From contig JBEKNN010000003.1 of NCBI GenBank assembly GCA_049522755.1, forward strand, positions 1 through 64,000: a stretch of DNA of 64,000 bases, given 5' to 3'. This DNA is from PALSA-243 sp049522755 (GTDB lineage: Bacteria; Acidobacteriota; Terriglobia; Bryobacterales; Bryobacteraceae). The notes beneath the pieces are model-generated. The model ran no database searches, was not told where the DNA came from, and saw only the letters and a list, made by a program, of their open reading frames with translations. The position numbers were made by a program, and so were the translations under genes. Shown here in pieces: positions 43,474 to 51,676 of the stretch. Numbering within the stretch: the first letter of the stretch is position 1; each line of letters begins with the position of its first letter.

Positions 43474-44343
43474 CTACTGCGAGCCGTCGATTTTCCTGCC
43501 GGACAGCGTATATCGCAGTTCCCCGAATCGAAAGCCCAACAGCGGGCCGAAGATGGATGCCAGGCGCGCGGCCATGCCGGGGCCGAATCCCTGGTACTTG
43601 GCTATGAATGCGGCGTGCGCGAGCAGCGCGTCGGCGCGCTCCTGCGCTGTGTATTCGCCGGCGCCCGCATGGAACACGCGCACCGTGGGCGCCAGAAGGA
43701 TCTTCTTCGATGCGCGGCGGAACTGCGCCGCCAGATCGGCGTCGCCGCCCGCTTGGCCGAAGCGCTCGTCGATCTGCCGCGTCGCCTTGATGTAGAAAAT
43801 GCGCGCCATCAGGGCGGCCCCGCGCGGATATTCCACCGGCGCCAGCGCGTCGCCCGCCGGCTGGGCCGGGCGCCATACGAAATCGGGCGGCAGGCTGCCG
43901 AACTGCGGCGCCGGATTGCCTTCGGCATCCACCAGCAGTGGGCACACCGCAGCCGCATCCGGATTGGCGTCCAGCGTATCGGCCAGGCGCATGGCGGCCT
44001 CGGGAGGAACCACAGTATCGTCGTGCAGAAAGAAGACGTACTCGGCGTCGGCCGCCCTCCATCCCAGGTTCATGGCTTTGGTCAAGCCGAAATTCTTCGG
44101 CAGGCGGATCCATTGCAGATCGGGAAACTCGGAATCGAGCGCCTCGCTGCCGTCCATGGAGCCGTTTTCCACGACAACGATTTGCAGCCTTTCGCGGCCT
44201 TCGGATTTTTCGAGCGCTGCCAGGCATTGACGCAGCATCGCCTGGCGGTCGTGCGAAACCACCACCGCAGTGACGCGCGGCGCCTGTTTTTCCTGCTCTG
44301 GGTGAGGTTGAGGCGTCAAGAAGATAGGATAGCGCGCGGCCAC
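43474..44343 (-). CDS. Family 2 glycosyltransferase
   Basis: A GT-A fold glycosyltransferase of about 289 residues, rhamnosyltransferase-like. Motifs: TAVVVSHDRQAMLRQCLAAL, VVVENGSMDGSEAL, LPKNFGLTKAMNLGWRAA, the DxD-like YVFFLHDDTVVPPE, and the acceptor/base region QIDERFGQAGGDADLAAQFR. Codon quality falls upstream of about 44343, so I take GTG 44343 (MAARYPIFLTP...), although no ribosome site is clear; the open frame itself continues far upstream as an antisense shadow of eda. It is divergent from eda by 51 bases. Probably adds a sugar to a cell-surface glycan; no glycan cluster surrounds it. Confidence 0.85.
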   Translation of the reverse strand: MAARYPIFLTPQPHPEQEKQAPRVTAVVVSHDRQAMLRQCLAALEKSEGRERLQIVVVENGSMDGSEALDSEFPDLQWIRLPKNFGLTKAMNLGWRAADAEYVFFLHDDTVVPPEAAMRLADTLDANPDAAAVCPLLVDAEGNPAPQFGSLPPDFVWRPAQPAGDALAPVEYPRGAALMARIFYIKATRQIDERFGQAGGDADLAAQFRRASKKILLAPTVRVFHAGAGEYTAQERADALLAHAAFIAKYQGFGPGMAARLASIFGPLLGFRFGELRYTLSGRKIDGSQ

Positions 44344-44394
44344 GGAAGAATGCGCGATGCCGTGCTTCCGCGTTCCGCCTGTGCGTGATAACGT

Positions 44395-45054
44395 GTGAGG
44401 GTGACTGGGCGCGAAATCTTCCGGACGATCGTCGAAATAGGCATCATTCCCGTGGTGCGAGCCGCCACCGCGGAGGCGGCAATACAGGCGGTCGAGGCTT
44501 GCTTCAATGGCGGCATCCGCGCGGCGGAGATCACCATGACAGTCCCGGGCGCGATACCGGCGCTGGAAAAGCTCGCCGGACGCTTTGGCGGCAAGATGCT
44601 GATTGGCGCGGGTACGGTGCTGGATGCGGAAACGGCGCGCATTTCCATACTTGCCGGAGCGGAGTTCCTGGTGGCGCCGAACCTGCGCGCGGCCACTATT
44701 GAAATGGCGAAGCGGTATTCCAAGGCGATCTTCCCCGGCGCGCTCACCCCCACGGAAGTGCTGGCGGCGTGGGAGGCGGGCGCGGATGCGGTCAAGGTCT
44801 TTCCCTGCGGCAACGTGGGCGGCCCGAAATACATCAAGTCGCTCAAAGGGCCATTCCCCCACATCGAGATGGCGCCGACAGGCGGAGTGACGCTCGAGAC
44901 CATCGGCGATTTCTTCCGGGCCGGCGCATGCGCGGTGGGGGTGGGCGGCGAACTGGCCGACGCGACCTTGCTGAAGGAGGGGCGATTCAGCGAAATTGAA
45001 GAACGCGCCCGGCGATTCCTGGCAGCCGCCGCAAAGGCTCGGTCGCACGGGTGA
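44395..45054 (+). CDS. eda: KDPG / 4-hydroxy-2-oxoglutarate aldolase
   Basis: A 219-residue class I aldolase splitting 2-keto-3-deoxy-6-phosphogluconate to pyruvate and glyceraldehyde 3-phosphate. Motifs: IIPVVRAATAEAAIQAV, GIRAAEITMTVPGA with the catalytic Glu, LIGAGTVLDAETA, FLVAPNLRAATIEMA, FPGALTPTEVLAAWEAGAD and the Schiff-base lysine in AVKVFPCGNVGG, then MAPTGGVTLETIGDF. Start is GTG 44395 or GTG 44401. No edd or kdgK gene is near, so it may serve uronate breakdown generally, in keeping with the lyase and esterase genes elsewhere in the window. Confidence 0.94.
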   Translation: MRVTGREIFRTIVEIGIIPVVRAATAEAAIQAVEACFNGGIRAAEITMTVPGAIPALEKLAGRFGGKMLIGAGTVLDAETARISILAGAEFLVAPNLRAATIEMAKRYSKAIFPGALTPTEVLAAWEAGADAVKVFPCGNVGGPKYIKSLKGPFPHIEMAPTGGVTLETIGDFFRAGACAVGVGGELADATLLKEGRFSEIEERARRFLAAAAKARSHG

Positions 45055-45166
45055 ACCTTTTGGCCGCGGTTGCCGCGCGGAAATATTTTGCGCTACCGGA
45101 AGCGGCCTGCACAAAACCAGTGCAGCAGGGTTTTGGGTGCAGACGGCCTCTGATGGCCGCCGTGGC

Positions 45167-45207
45167 GCACGCACCCTTGCGTGCAGCGTTCACACTCATG
45201 TGAACGC
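45167..45207. repeat. Double hairpin repeat, copy 1
   Basis: GCACGCA/TGCGTGC (45167-45184, loop CCCT) followed directly by GCGTTCAC/GTGAACGC (45186-45207, loop ACTCAT). A close copy lies at 58324-58364. It occupies the 253-base spacer before the lipoprotein gene, together with an imperfect hairpin around GACGGCCTCTGATGGCCGCC at 45142-45161. Confidence 0.85.
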
Positions 45208-45307
45208 GACATGTCCTAACAGCCCTCCGCCGGAACGGTTGTCAGCGATTATTTCCCGTGATACCTTCAGATTCGGACGAAACATCTGGAAAGCGAGGGC
45301 ACGGCTG

Positions 45308-46138
45308 ATGCACCGTAACGCACACGTTTTTTGCTTTCTCGTACTGACTCTTGCCGGATTGAGCGGCTGCTCCAGCGGGCCATCGGCCAAAGAATCCAAG
45401 AAAGCCGAGACCGCGCCAGACAAAATCCAGGGAAAGGCCCAGGCAAATCCGTCGGAATCGACCGCGGCCGATGCCGCTCTGAACGCGGGTGGACCTTCTA
45501 TGTACCTTGTGGATGGCCTGCGTCGCTACCGCCTGTTCTTCAAGACAGCCTTCCAGGTAGAGTCAGGGAAGGAGTATATTGCCGAGGGCGTCTATGCGCA
45601 AAAGGCCATTGACGAGATTGGCGATCCCGACCAGGGCAAGAACGGCTATCCACTCCAATCGAGCTGCGAGCGTGTCGTCAAGATGGCTTGGCCCGGGCTG
45701 GCCTTCGATGTGACCGATTTGCATACCTCGGTTTTGTGCGCCAGGGTGAAACGCTATCCCGCCAGGCCCGTATTCCTGGTGACGCGACTACTGCCCGTTG
45801 CACCCTCCGCTGCATCCAAGCAGAGCGGCACTGCCGAACCCAAGAAAGACGCAGAGGCTGAAGACATCCCGGAAGTCTCTGTAACGGCAGATAAACAACG
45901 CGCCCTTCTAATTGAGGGCCCGACCGTTGAAACCGCGCCCCTTTGGGCGCCCGCGGGGGGAACGGCTAGTTGCAAACTCGTCATCGACAAGGAAGGGAGA
46001 ATTTCGGAGCTCGAAACCGGCGCGCAACTCTGTGAGAGTGTCCCGTGGACTCAGTTTCGTTATAAGCCCACAGTTCAGCGCGGCCACCCGGTCAAAGTGA
46101 AAACCGAGGTAGAAGTGCGTTTCGAGCCGCGAAAGTAA
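45308..46138 (+). CDS. Lipoprotein with TonB C-terminal-like domain
   Basis: A 276-residue predicted lipoprotein: signal peptide MHRNAHVFCFLVLTLAGLSG with lipobox LSGC (Cys21), then a Lys/Glu/Ala-rich linker to about residue 60. The central part has four cysteines (SSCERVV, SVLCARVKR, SCKLVID, AQLCESV). The last 60 residues resemble a TonB C-terminal domain: ASCKLVIDKEGRISELE, VPWTQFRYKPTVQRGHPVK, then VEVRFEPRK. ATG 45308 was chosen because it opens the lipobox signal; the frame upstream runs through a hairpin repeat. Lipid anchoring plus a TonB_C fold suggests a periplasmic or outer-membrane scaffold rather than an energy transducer. It lies 170 bases before the ceramide-type operon. Confidence 0.75.
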   Translation: MHRNAHVFCFLVLTLAGLSGCSSGPSAKESKKAETAPDKIQGKAQANPSESTAADAALNAGGPSMYLVDGLRRYRLFFKTAFQVESGKEYIAEGVYAQKAIDEIGDPDQGKNGYPLQSSCERVVKMAWPGLAFDVTDLHTSVLCARVKRYPARPVFLVTRLLPVAPSAASKQSGTAEPKKDAEAEDIPEVSVTADKQRALLIEGPTVETAPLWAPAGGTASCKLVIDKEGRISELETGAQLCESVPWTQFRYKPTVQRGHPVKVKTEVEVRFEPRK

Positions 46139-46309
46139 GAGCCTCGATGTACTAATCCTAATCCTCGCGCCCTGATCTTCGCGCCCCTGACGGAATCTCG
46201 AAGCTTCTTCTCCCCACCCGGCGCGCAGGTGCAAAACGACGCAGGTTCATGCAATAGTAGTATAGACTCGGGGGCTGTGCCCTCAGACCGTTCCTCAGAG
46301 AGAGGCTAT

Positions 46310-46963
46310 TTGAAGAAGCTGCTACTTTCGTGCACTATCTCTGTGTTCATTTTTCAGGCGCGAACTTCTCCGCTCGCTTTCATCGCTTTGAACCGCCAGA
46401 ACTTGAACCCCGGAAAACTGCCGCCGCCGGATTGGCAAATCAAGGTAAGCCATGGCCGGCCCGATCTTTCCGTGTGTTCCGGACCCGATAGCCCCTGTCT
46501 GCACCTGAAAAGCGCCAGCGCCTCCTTCGGTCTGGAGCGCAGCGTAGACGTCGATTTGACCCAAATGCCGTATCTGACGTGGAGCTGGAAAGTAACCCAA
46601 CTTCCCCCGAATGGCGATTTCCGCAATGCCGCCACCGACGATCAGGCGGCCCAGGTATTGGTGGCATTCCCCGACCGCCGCATTCTGAGCTACATCTGGG
46701 ATAGCACGGCGCCCAAGGGGACGGCGCTGAAGGCCAGTTATATCCCCCTGATTCACGTTTTCGACATCGTTTGCGAGTCCGGCGCCGCCGATGTCAATCG
46801 CTGGATCGCAGAGAATCACAATGTTGCGGCCGACTTCCAGCGCGCCTACGGCAAGCCCCCTTCGCGCGTCAAAGGGCTTCGCATTCAAATCAACTCGCAG
46901 CATACCGGCGCCACCGCCGAAAGCTATTTCGGCGACGTGGCCTTTCGCAGCGCGCCGCAGTGA
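46310..46963 (+). CDS. DUF3047 domain protein, first gene of the ceramide-type operon
   Basis: A 217-residue exported protein (signal LKKLLLSCTISVFIFQARTS). The DUF3047 fold is visible as LNPGKLPPPDWQIKV, YLTWSWKVTQLPPNGD, ATDDQAAQVLVAFPDRRIL, SYIWDSTAPKGTAL and a C-terminal RIQINSQHTGATAESYFGDV. The function of DUF3047 is not known. I favour TTG 46310, preceded by GAGAGAGG and opening a signal peptide; GTG 46229 or 46277 would mask it. Its TGA overlaps the GTG of the epimerase gene (GTGA, 46960-46963), so it is translationally tied to lipid enzymes and may be an envelope accessory for their product. Confidence 0.82.
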   Translation: MKKLLLSCTISVFIFQARTSPLAFIALNRQNLNPGKLPPPDWQIKVSHGRPDLSVCSGPDSPCLHLKSASASFGLERSVDVDLTQMPYLTWSWKVTQLPPNGDFRNAATDDQAAQVLVAFPDRRILSYIWDSTAPKGTALKASYIPLIHVFDIVCESGAADVNRWIAENHNVAADFQRAYGKPPSRVKGLRIQINSQHTGATAESYFGDVAFRSAPQ

Positions 46964-47931
46964 TCCTTGTCACGGGCGGCACCGGTTTCATCGGCAGCCA
47001 TCTTTTGGACCGGCTAGCCGATGCCGGTGAGCCCGTACGCGTGCTGGTTCGGCATAAGACGGTGCGGCGCAATACGGCGCTGCCGCGCGGCGTGGAACCC
47101 GTTTCCGGAGATTTGGCAACCGGTGAAGGCCTGGCCGAGGCTGTGCGCGGCGCGGGTACCGTCATCCACATAGCCGGCGTGCTCAAGGCCCTGACGCCGG
47201 AGGATTATTACCGCGGCAATGCGCGCGCCACCGAAAACCTGGCGCGAGCGGCGGCGGGGCAGGCAATCCGCTTCGTCCACGTCAGCTCGCTGGCCGTCTG
47301 TGGACCCAGCCCGGCGGACGGCTCCGTCAACGAGGATTCCGAAACGCGCCCGTTGACTCACTATGGCAAGTCGAAATTGGAGGCGGAGCGGATCGTTCGT
47401 TCCCTGCTGCCCCAGGCCGTGATTGTGCGCCCGCCGGTGGTCTACGGTCCGCGCGACACGGGCGTGTTCCCATTTCTGAGGTCTATTGCGCGCGGCGTGG
47501 AGGTGCGCATCGCCGGCGGCGAGCGTTGGTTCAGCGCGATCTACGTGCGCGACCTGGTGGATGGCATCCTGGCGGCCGCCGCCAGCCCGCAGGCTCCCGG
47601 CCGCACCTACTTCCTTTCGCACGCCCAGCCGGTGAACTGGAGCCATCTGGGCGACGCCACGGCCCGTCTGGTGCGCCGCAAACGGCTGGTGCTGCGCGTG
47701 CCCGTAAGCGCCGCCTATGGCATCGGTTACCTGGCCGAACTCTGGTCGGCGCTCACCCGCAACCCCGGCATGGTCTCGCGTGAAAAGATCAGCGAAGCCA
47801 CATGCGCCCGTTGGGTGTGCGATACGCGCCGCGCAGCTACCGAGCTTGGCTTCGAAGCCAAGACGTCGCTCGACGCCGGCCTGGCCGAGACTCTGGCCTG
47901 GTATAAGGAGGCCGGTTGGGTGAAATACTAA
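46960..47931 (+). CDS. cerR: NAD-dependent epimerase/reductase, CerR-like ceramide reductase candidate
   Basis: A 323-residue extended short-chain dehydrogenase. The Rossmann motif TGGTGFIGSHLLDRL is at residues 5-19, and the catalytic Ser and Tyr-Lys pair are in VHVSSLAVCG and THYGKSKLEAE. RPPVVYGPRDTG and FSAIYVRDLVDGI complete the substrate side. In Caulobacter an enzyme of this type (CerR) reduces the 3-oxo group of ceramide, and its gene lies close to the palmitoyltransferase gene. Here it overlaps both neighbours (GTGA upstream, 16 bases downstream) in an operon with acyltransferase and Spt homologues, which is the main ground for the assignment. By sequence alone it is a general epimerase-family protein. 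Confidence 0.8.
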   Translation: MILVTGGTGFIGSHLLDRLADAGEPVRVLVRHKTVRRNTALPRGVEPVSGDLATGEGLAEAVRGAGTVIHIAGVLKALTPEDYYRGNARATENLARAAAGQAIRFVHVSSLAVCGPSPADGSVNEDSETRPLTHYGKSKLEAERIVRSLLPQAVIVRPPVVYGPRDTGVFPFLRSIARGVEVRIAGGERWFSAIYVRDLVDGILAAAASPQAPGRTYFLSHAQPVNWSHLGDATARLVRRKRLVLRVPVSAAYGIGYLAELWSALTRNPGMVSREKISEATCARWVCDTRRAATELGFEAKTSLDAGLAETLAWYKEAGWVKY

Positions 47932-48776
47932 AGCGCGGCGCCGGCTTCTGGCCAGTGGACAAGCTGGTCTTGGCTTATTTCGCCTTCATGGCGGTCATGC
48001 TGCTTGCCTGGTGGGGCAGCGTCCCCCACGCCGGATGGCTGCTGGCGTGGCACGTGGCCGGCGCGGCGCTGCTGGTGTATCAGATCAAGCGCCCCAACCG
48101 GACTACCTGGCTCTTCCGGAACTGGTACCCCGTTATCTACGTAGCTTCCTGTTACAAAGAGATGGCCGACTTCCTGCCCTTGGCGCGACATGTCATCTAC
48201 GACCAGCAGTTGGCGGACCTCGATGAGCGCATTTGGGGCCTTCAACCCGGCGTTTGGCTTAGCCGGATTCAGTCGCCGGTTTTCACTGAATTTTTGCAGT
48301 GGATTTATACGTTTTTTATTCCCGCCGTTCTCCTGGTGGCCTTTCTTTTATGGCTCCGCGGCCATTACGCGGAGTTCCAATATTATGCTTTTTTAATCGC
48401 GCTGGGCTATCTGGTCTCTTATCTCGGTTACGTGCTGGTACCTGCGCGGGGTCCCCGGTTTCTGCTTAAAGACTTTGAGCACTTACCTTTACACGGGCTT
48501 TGGTTGTTTCAAGGCATGCAATCGACGCTCGACAAGCTGGAATCGGTGGCGTACGATGCGTTTCCGAGCGGCCACACCGAGCTAACCATCCTCGCTTGGT
48601 GGTCCAGCAAGGCGGTGTCCAAGCGTTGGTTCAGCGCGTATTTTGCCTACACTCTGAGCATCATTTTTGCTACAGTTTATCTTCGATACCACTATACGGT
48701 CGACGTGTTCGCGGGAGCCCTCGTCGCGGTCGTTCTGATCGCGGCCTCCCCGTTCCTGTACCGAAGACTGCAATGA
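47916..48776 (+). CDS. PAP2-family membrane enzyme (IPC-synthase/phosphatase-like)
   Basis: A 286-residue protein with about six membrane helices and the PAP2 triad blocks: VPARGPRFLL, AFPSGHTELT and YLRYHYTVDVFAG, in the order and spacing of aureobasidin-resistance (PAP2_3) inositol-phosphorylceramide synthases and lipid phosphatases. The first helix follows WPVDKLVLAYFAFMAVM. TTG 47916 has AAGGAGG just upstream and lies inside the epimerase gene; the stop overlaps the next ATG (ATGA). In a ceramide operon it could transfer or remove a phosphoryl head group. The alternative, a generic phosphatidate phosphatase, cannot be excluded. Confidence 0.83.
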   Translation: MGEILKRGAGFWPVDKLVLAYFAFMAVMLLAWWGSVPHAGWLLAWHVAGAALLVYQIKRPNRTTWLFRNWYPVIYVASCYKEMADFLPLARHVIYDQQLADLDERIWGLQPGVWLSRIQSPVFTEFLQWIYTFFIPAVLLVAFLLWLRGHYAEFQYYAFLIALGYLVSYLGYVLVPARGPRFLLKDFEHLPLHGLWLFQGMQSTLDKLESVAYDAFPSGHTELTILAWWSSKAVSKRWFSAYFAYTLSIIFATVYLRYHYTVDVFAGALVAVVLIAASPFLYRRLQ

Positions 48777-49903
48777 GGAGCGAAATATTGGGCGGCTTGG
48801 AAGTTGTATCGGTCAATGGGAAGAGCGGGCTGAAGGAGTTCATCGAATTCCAATACACGCTCTACACCGGCGACCCCTATTTTGTTCCGCAGCCCCGCAT
48901 GGCCATCAAGGACTTACTGAACCGGGAAAAACACCCCTTCTACGCGAATGCGGATATGGAGATGTTTCTGGCCCGGCAGAATGGCAAAATAGTGGGCCGC
49001 GTCGCCGCCATTTTCGATCGCGCGCATAACCGGTTTCATGAGGAGTCCGCCGGCTTTTTCGGCTTCTTCGAATGCATTGACGACCAGGCCGTCGCCGATG
49101 CTTTGCTCGGCAAAGCCCGGCAGTGGCTGAAGGACCGCGGAGCGCAGGTGATCCGTGGTCCCGTGAACCCGTCGACGAATTATGAGTGTGGAATGCTTAC
49201 CGAGGGCTTCGATTCGAGTCCCATGGTAATGATGACGTATAATCCACGCTACTACCCGCAGCTAATGGAAAAGGCTGGATTGCGAAAGGCCAAGGATCTG
49301 TTCGCCTACGTCAGCCACGCGCAGAAGATCGAGATGGCGAAAATCGATCGCGTGGCGGACCGGGCGGTGAAGTCGAACGGCGTCACCATCCGCCCGATCA
49401 ATATGAAAGATTTCGACGCCGAGGTGGAGCGGGTCTGGGAAGTGTATGGATCGGCATGGGCGCGGAATTGGGGCTACGTGCCCATGACCAAGGAGGAGTT
49501 CCGCCTCCAGGGCAAGGATATGAAGATGATTCTAAAGCCCGAACTGGTGTTGATTGGCGAAAAAGCCGGCCGTACGGTAGGCTTCGCGCTGGCTCTTCCG
49601 GACGTCAATTTCGCTCTCAAACCGGCGGGTGGCCATCTTTTCCCCCTCGGCATCTTCAAAATCCTGTATTATCAACGTTTGATCAAAGGTGTACGGGTAC
49701 TCGCATTAGGGGTGGTGGAAGAGTACCGGGCAACAGGGCTGGCGGCGGCCTTTTATGCCATGCTGGTCCGCAACGCACGCAAGCTGGGTTTCGGTCCGTG
49801 TGAGATGTCCTGGATTCTGGAGGACAACGTTTTGATGAACCGCTCCGCTGAATTGATGGGAGCCAAGCGCTATAAGACTTACCGAATCTATGAATGGAAC
49901 TGA
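48773..49903 (+). CDS. bcerS: GNAT-like N-acyltransferase, bacterial ceramide synthase (bCerS) candidate
   Basis: A 376-residue soluble protein with a GNAT-type core in two halves: YTLYTGDPYFVPQPRMAIKD, KHPFYANADMEMFLARQNGK, the diagnostic GFFGFFECIDD, GPVNPSTNYECGMLTEGFDS, and a C-terminal acyltransferase segment GVRVLALGVVEEYRATGLAA. Proteins of this type next to spt in Caulobacter (CCNA_01212) N-acylate the long-chain base to form ceramide. ATG 48773 overlaps the PAP2 stop, and the stop overlaps the Spt start by ten bases. The assignment rests on this pairing and the GFFGFFE signature; an unrelated GNAT role is less likely. Confidence 0.83.
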   Translation: MRSEILGGLEVVSVNGKSGLKEFIEFQYTLYTGDPYFVPQPRMAIKDLLNREKHPFYANADMEMFLARQNGKIVGRVAAIFDRAHNRFHEESAGFFGFFECIDDQAVADALLGKARQWLKDRGAQVIRGPVNPSTNYECGMLTEGFDSSPMVMMTYNPRYYPQLMEKAGLRKAKDLFAYVSHAQKIEMAKIDRVADRAVKSNGVTIRPINMKDFDAEVERVWEVYGSAWARNWGYVPMTKEEFRLQGKDMKMILKPELVLIGEKAGRTVGFALALPDVNFALKPAGGHLFPLGIFKILYYQRLIKGVRVLALGVVEEYRATGLAAAFYAMLVRNARKLGFGPCEMSWILEDNVLMNRSAELMGAKRYKTYRIYEWN

Positions 49904-51147
49904 ATACCATGCGCGCATCCAATAGCGTAGTCACCGGCAGGAAGAAAAGCGCCGCGTCGAACGATCTTTTCGACAAGTGCCGGAGCTTCACCCGTCCCGG
50001 TGATCTTCAGGCGGCAGGGCTCTACATGTACTTCGAGGTCTTTGGAGACCGCGAAGGTTGCGGACCAGGTGAAGTCCGCATGGGCAACCGGAAGGTGCTG
50101 ATGTTCGGGTCGAACGATTATCTCGACTTGATTACGCATCCCAAGGTGAAGGAAGCCGCGGTTCAGGCCATCAGGAAGTACGGCAGTGGATGCAGCGGCT
50201 CTCGCCTGCTGAACGGCACCCTGGACATGCATATACGCCTCGAAAGCGAGCTGGCGGCATTCGTCCATAAAGATGCCGCGATGATCTTCGGAACCGGCTT
50301 CCAGGCCAATTACGCCACCCTTTCGGCGCTCACCGAAAAGGGCGACGTGATGATTTGCGACCATAACCTGCACGCCAGCCTGGTGGAAGGCGCGCTGCGG
50401 TCGCCCGCGCGCACGGTGCGCTTCCGCCACAACGATATGGACCACTTCGAGCGGTGTCTCGAGAACTGCCCGCCCGAAGAGAAGATCTTCATTGTGTCCG
50501 AAGGCGTGTTCAGCATGGAAGGCGATATCGCCGACCTGCCTGGCACCCTGCGCGTAGCCAAGCCTTACGGCGCGCGCGTGTTTGTGGATGAAGCCCACGG
50601 CATCGGCGTGCTGGGCCGGACCGGCGCGGGCGCGGCCGAGCATCTGGGCGTGCTGGACGAAGTGGATATCATCATGGGCACGTTCAGCAAGTCGCTGGCG
50701 TCCGTAGGCGGCTTTATCGCCGCGGAGCGCGCCGTGGTGGATTATCTGAAGCACACGGCGCGGCCTTTCGTCTTCTCGGCCAGTTTACCGGCGGCTTCGG
50801 TGGCGGCAGTTGGCGCGGCCCTCGATATCATGCGGAAGGAGCCGGAGCGGCGCCTGCATTTGCTGCACATCGCCAACAAGCTGCGCGATGAGCTGCGGTC
50901 GCGCGGATTCAACGTGCTGCCCGGCGAGACGGCGATTGTGCCGGTGGTAATTCGCGAAGAGGTCGACCTGTGCCGGTTGTGCAAGACGCTGCTCGAACAG
51001 GGCATCTACATCAACCCGGTGCTGCGCCCCGCCGCGGCGCAGAATCTGCTGCGCATTTCCTGCACGGCCGCGCATACCGAGCAGCACGTGGAACGCCTGG
51101 TGCGCACGCTCGAAAAGGTGTCCGACGAGCTGGGAATCGTGCGGTAG
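49894..51147 (+). CDS. spt: Serine palmitoyltransferase-like alpha-oxoamine synthase
   Basis: A 417-residue PLP enzyme of the AOS family (Spt, KBL, BioF). Features: MFGSNDYLDLITHPKV, GSGCSGSRLLNGTLDMHIRL, ICDHNLHASLVEGA with the PLP-stacking histidine, FVDEAHGIGVLGRTGAG with the PLP aspartate, and the Schiff-base lysine in IMGTFSKSLASVGGFIA. The GTFSKSLAS context is typical of bacterial serine palmitoyltransferases, which form 3-ketosphinganine from serine and palmitoyl-CoA or -ACP. ATG 49894 lies inside the preceding gene; ATG 49909 is also possible. No acyl carrier protein gene is in the operon, unlike in some proteobacteria. Confidence 0.88.
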   Translation: MELNTMRASNSVVTGRKKSAASNDLFDKCRSFTRPGDLQAAGLYMYFEVFGDREGCGPGEVRMGNRKVLMFGSNDYLDLITHPKVKEAAVQAIRKYGSGCSGSRLLNGTLDMHIRLESELAAFVHKDAAMIFGTGFQANYATLSALTEKGDVMICDHNLHASLVEGALRSPARTVRFRHNDMDHFERCLENCPPEEKIFIVSEGVFSMEGDIADLPGTLRVAKPYGARVFVDEAHGIGVLGRTGAGAAEHLGVLDEVDIIMGTFSKSLASVGGFIAAERAVVDYLKHTARPFVFSASLPAASVAAVGAALDIMRKEPERRLHLLHIANKLRDELRSRGFNVLPGETAIVPVVIREEVDLCRLCKTLLEQGIYINPVLRPAAAQNLLRISCTAAHTEQHVERLVRTLEKVSDELGIVR

Positions 51148-51405
51148 ATGGCGGAGCGCGTAGTGATGGAACGCCTGGTTCGCAATCGCGCGCCGGGGCG
51201 GGAATTCGACGTCGAATTCTGGCAGGCGCTGGGGCCGGCGCGGATACTCGAAGCCGCCTGGAATCTGGTGGTCACTGCCGCATCGCGCAAGGGCATAAGT
51301 GAAGATCAGCTGCGATTACAAAGATCTGTTGAGAGGTTTGAACGCGGCCGGCGTAAGGTATCTAATCGTGGGCGGATACGCCGTAATGATCTACACGGAG
51401 CCTAG
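51148..51405 (+). CDS. Small antitoxin-like protein
   Basis: An open frame of 85 residues starting directly after the spt stop. Residues 1-60 (VMERLVRNRAPGREFDVEFW, then ILEAAWNLVVTAASRKGISE) resemble the short helical proteins that commonly precede MNT-type nucleotidyltransferases; the end EDQLRLQRSV is where such proteins usually stop. After that the frame runs 80 more bases inside the nucleotidyltransferase gene with basic, low-quality residues. The long overlap suggests either a true overlapping pair or a frameshift that lengthened it. Function is inferred from position only. Confidence 0.55.
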   Translation: MAERVVMERLVRNRAPGREFDVEFWQALGPARILEAAWNLVVTAASRKGISEDQLRLQRSVERFERGRRKVSNRGRIRRNDLHGA

Positions 51406-51676
51406 TTTTACCAAAGACCTCGACATTTGGATCGACCCCACTATCGACAATGCGCAAGCCCTATTCAGGGCGCTGAGTGCATTCGGCGCCCCGCTCAAAG
51501 GGATTTCGCCGCGGGATTTCACCGAACCCGAGATCTTCTACCAAATGGGCGTCGAGCCCGTGCGGATAGACGTGCTCACATCCCGCGAAGATCTGCTTCT
51601 ATCGAAGAAACTCACCGGCCGCTCCCGCGATCGGGAGCATGCGCGGCGCCTTCGGAAGCCGAAGAAGAGCGATTGA
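51299..51676 (+). CDS. Nucleotidyltransferase (DUF6036/MNT-like), putative toxin
   Basis: A 125-residue nucleotidyltransferase-fold protein: GVRYLIVGGYAVMIYTEP, the metal-binding aspartates in TKDLDIWIDPTIDN, and VEPVRIDVLTSREDLLLSKK with the third acidic residue; the C-terminus is basic. Members often form toxin-antitoxin-like modules or modify RNA. GTG 51299 starts it within the preceding small gene (107-base overlap). It follows spt in the same direction but belongs to a different functional class, so it probably marks the edge of an acquired patch. Confidence 0.78.
   Translation: MKISCDYKDLLRGLNAAGVRYLIVGGYAVMIYTEPSFTKDLDIWIDPTIDNAQALFRALSAFGAPLKGISPRDFTEPEIFYQMGVEPVRIDVLTSREDLLLSKKLTGRSRDREHARRLRKPKKSD

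Noticed and set aside
44344..45174. N-terminal extension of the glycosyltransferase opposite eda
   Set aside because: The extension is antisense to an intact aldolase gene and has no domain-like sequence.
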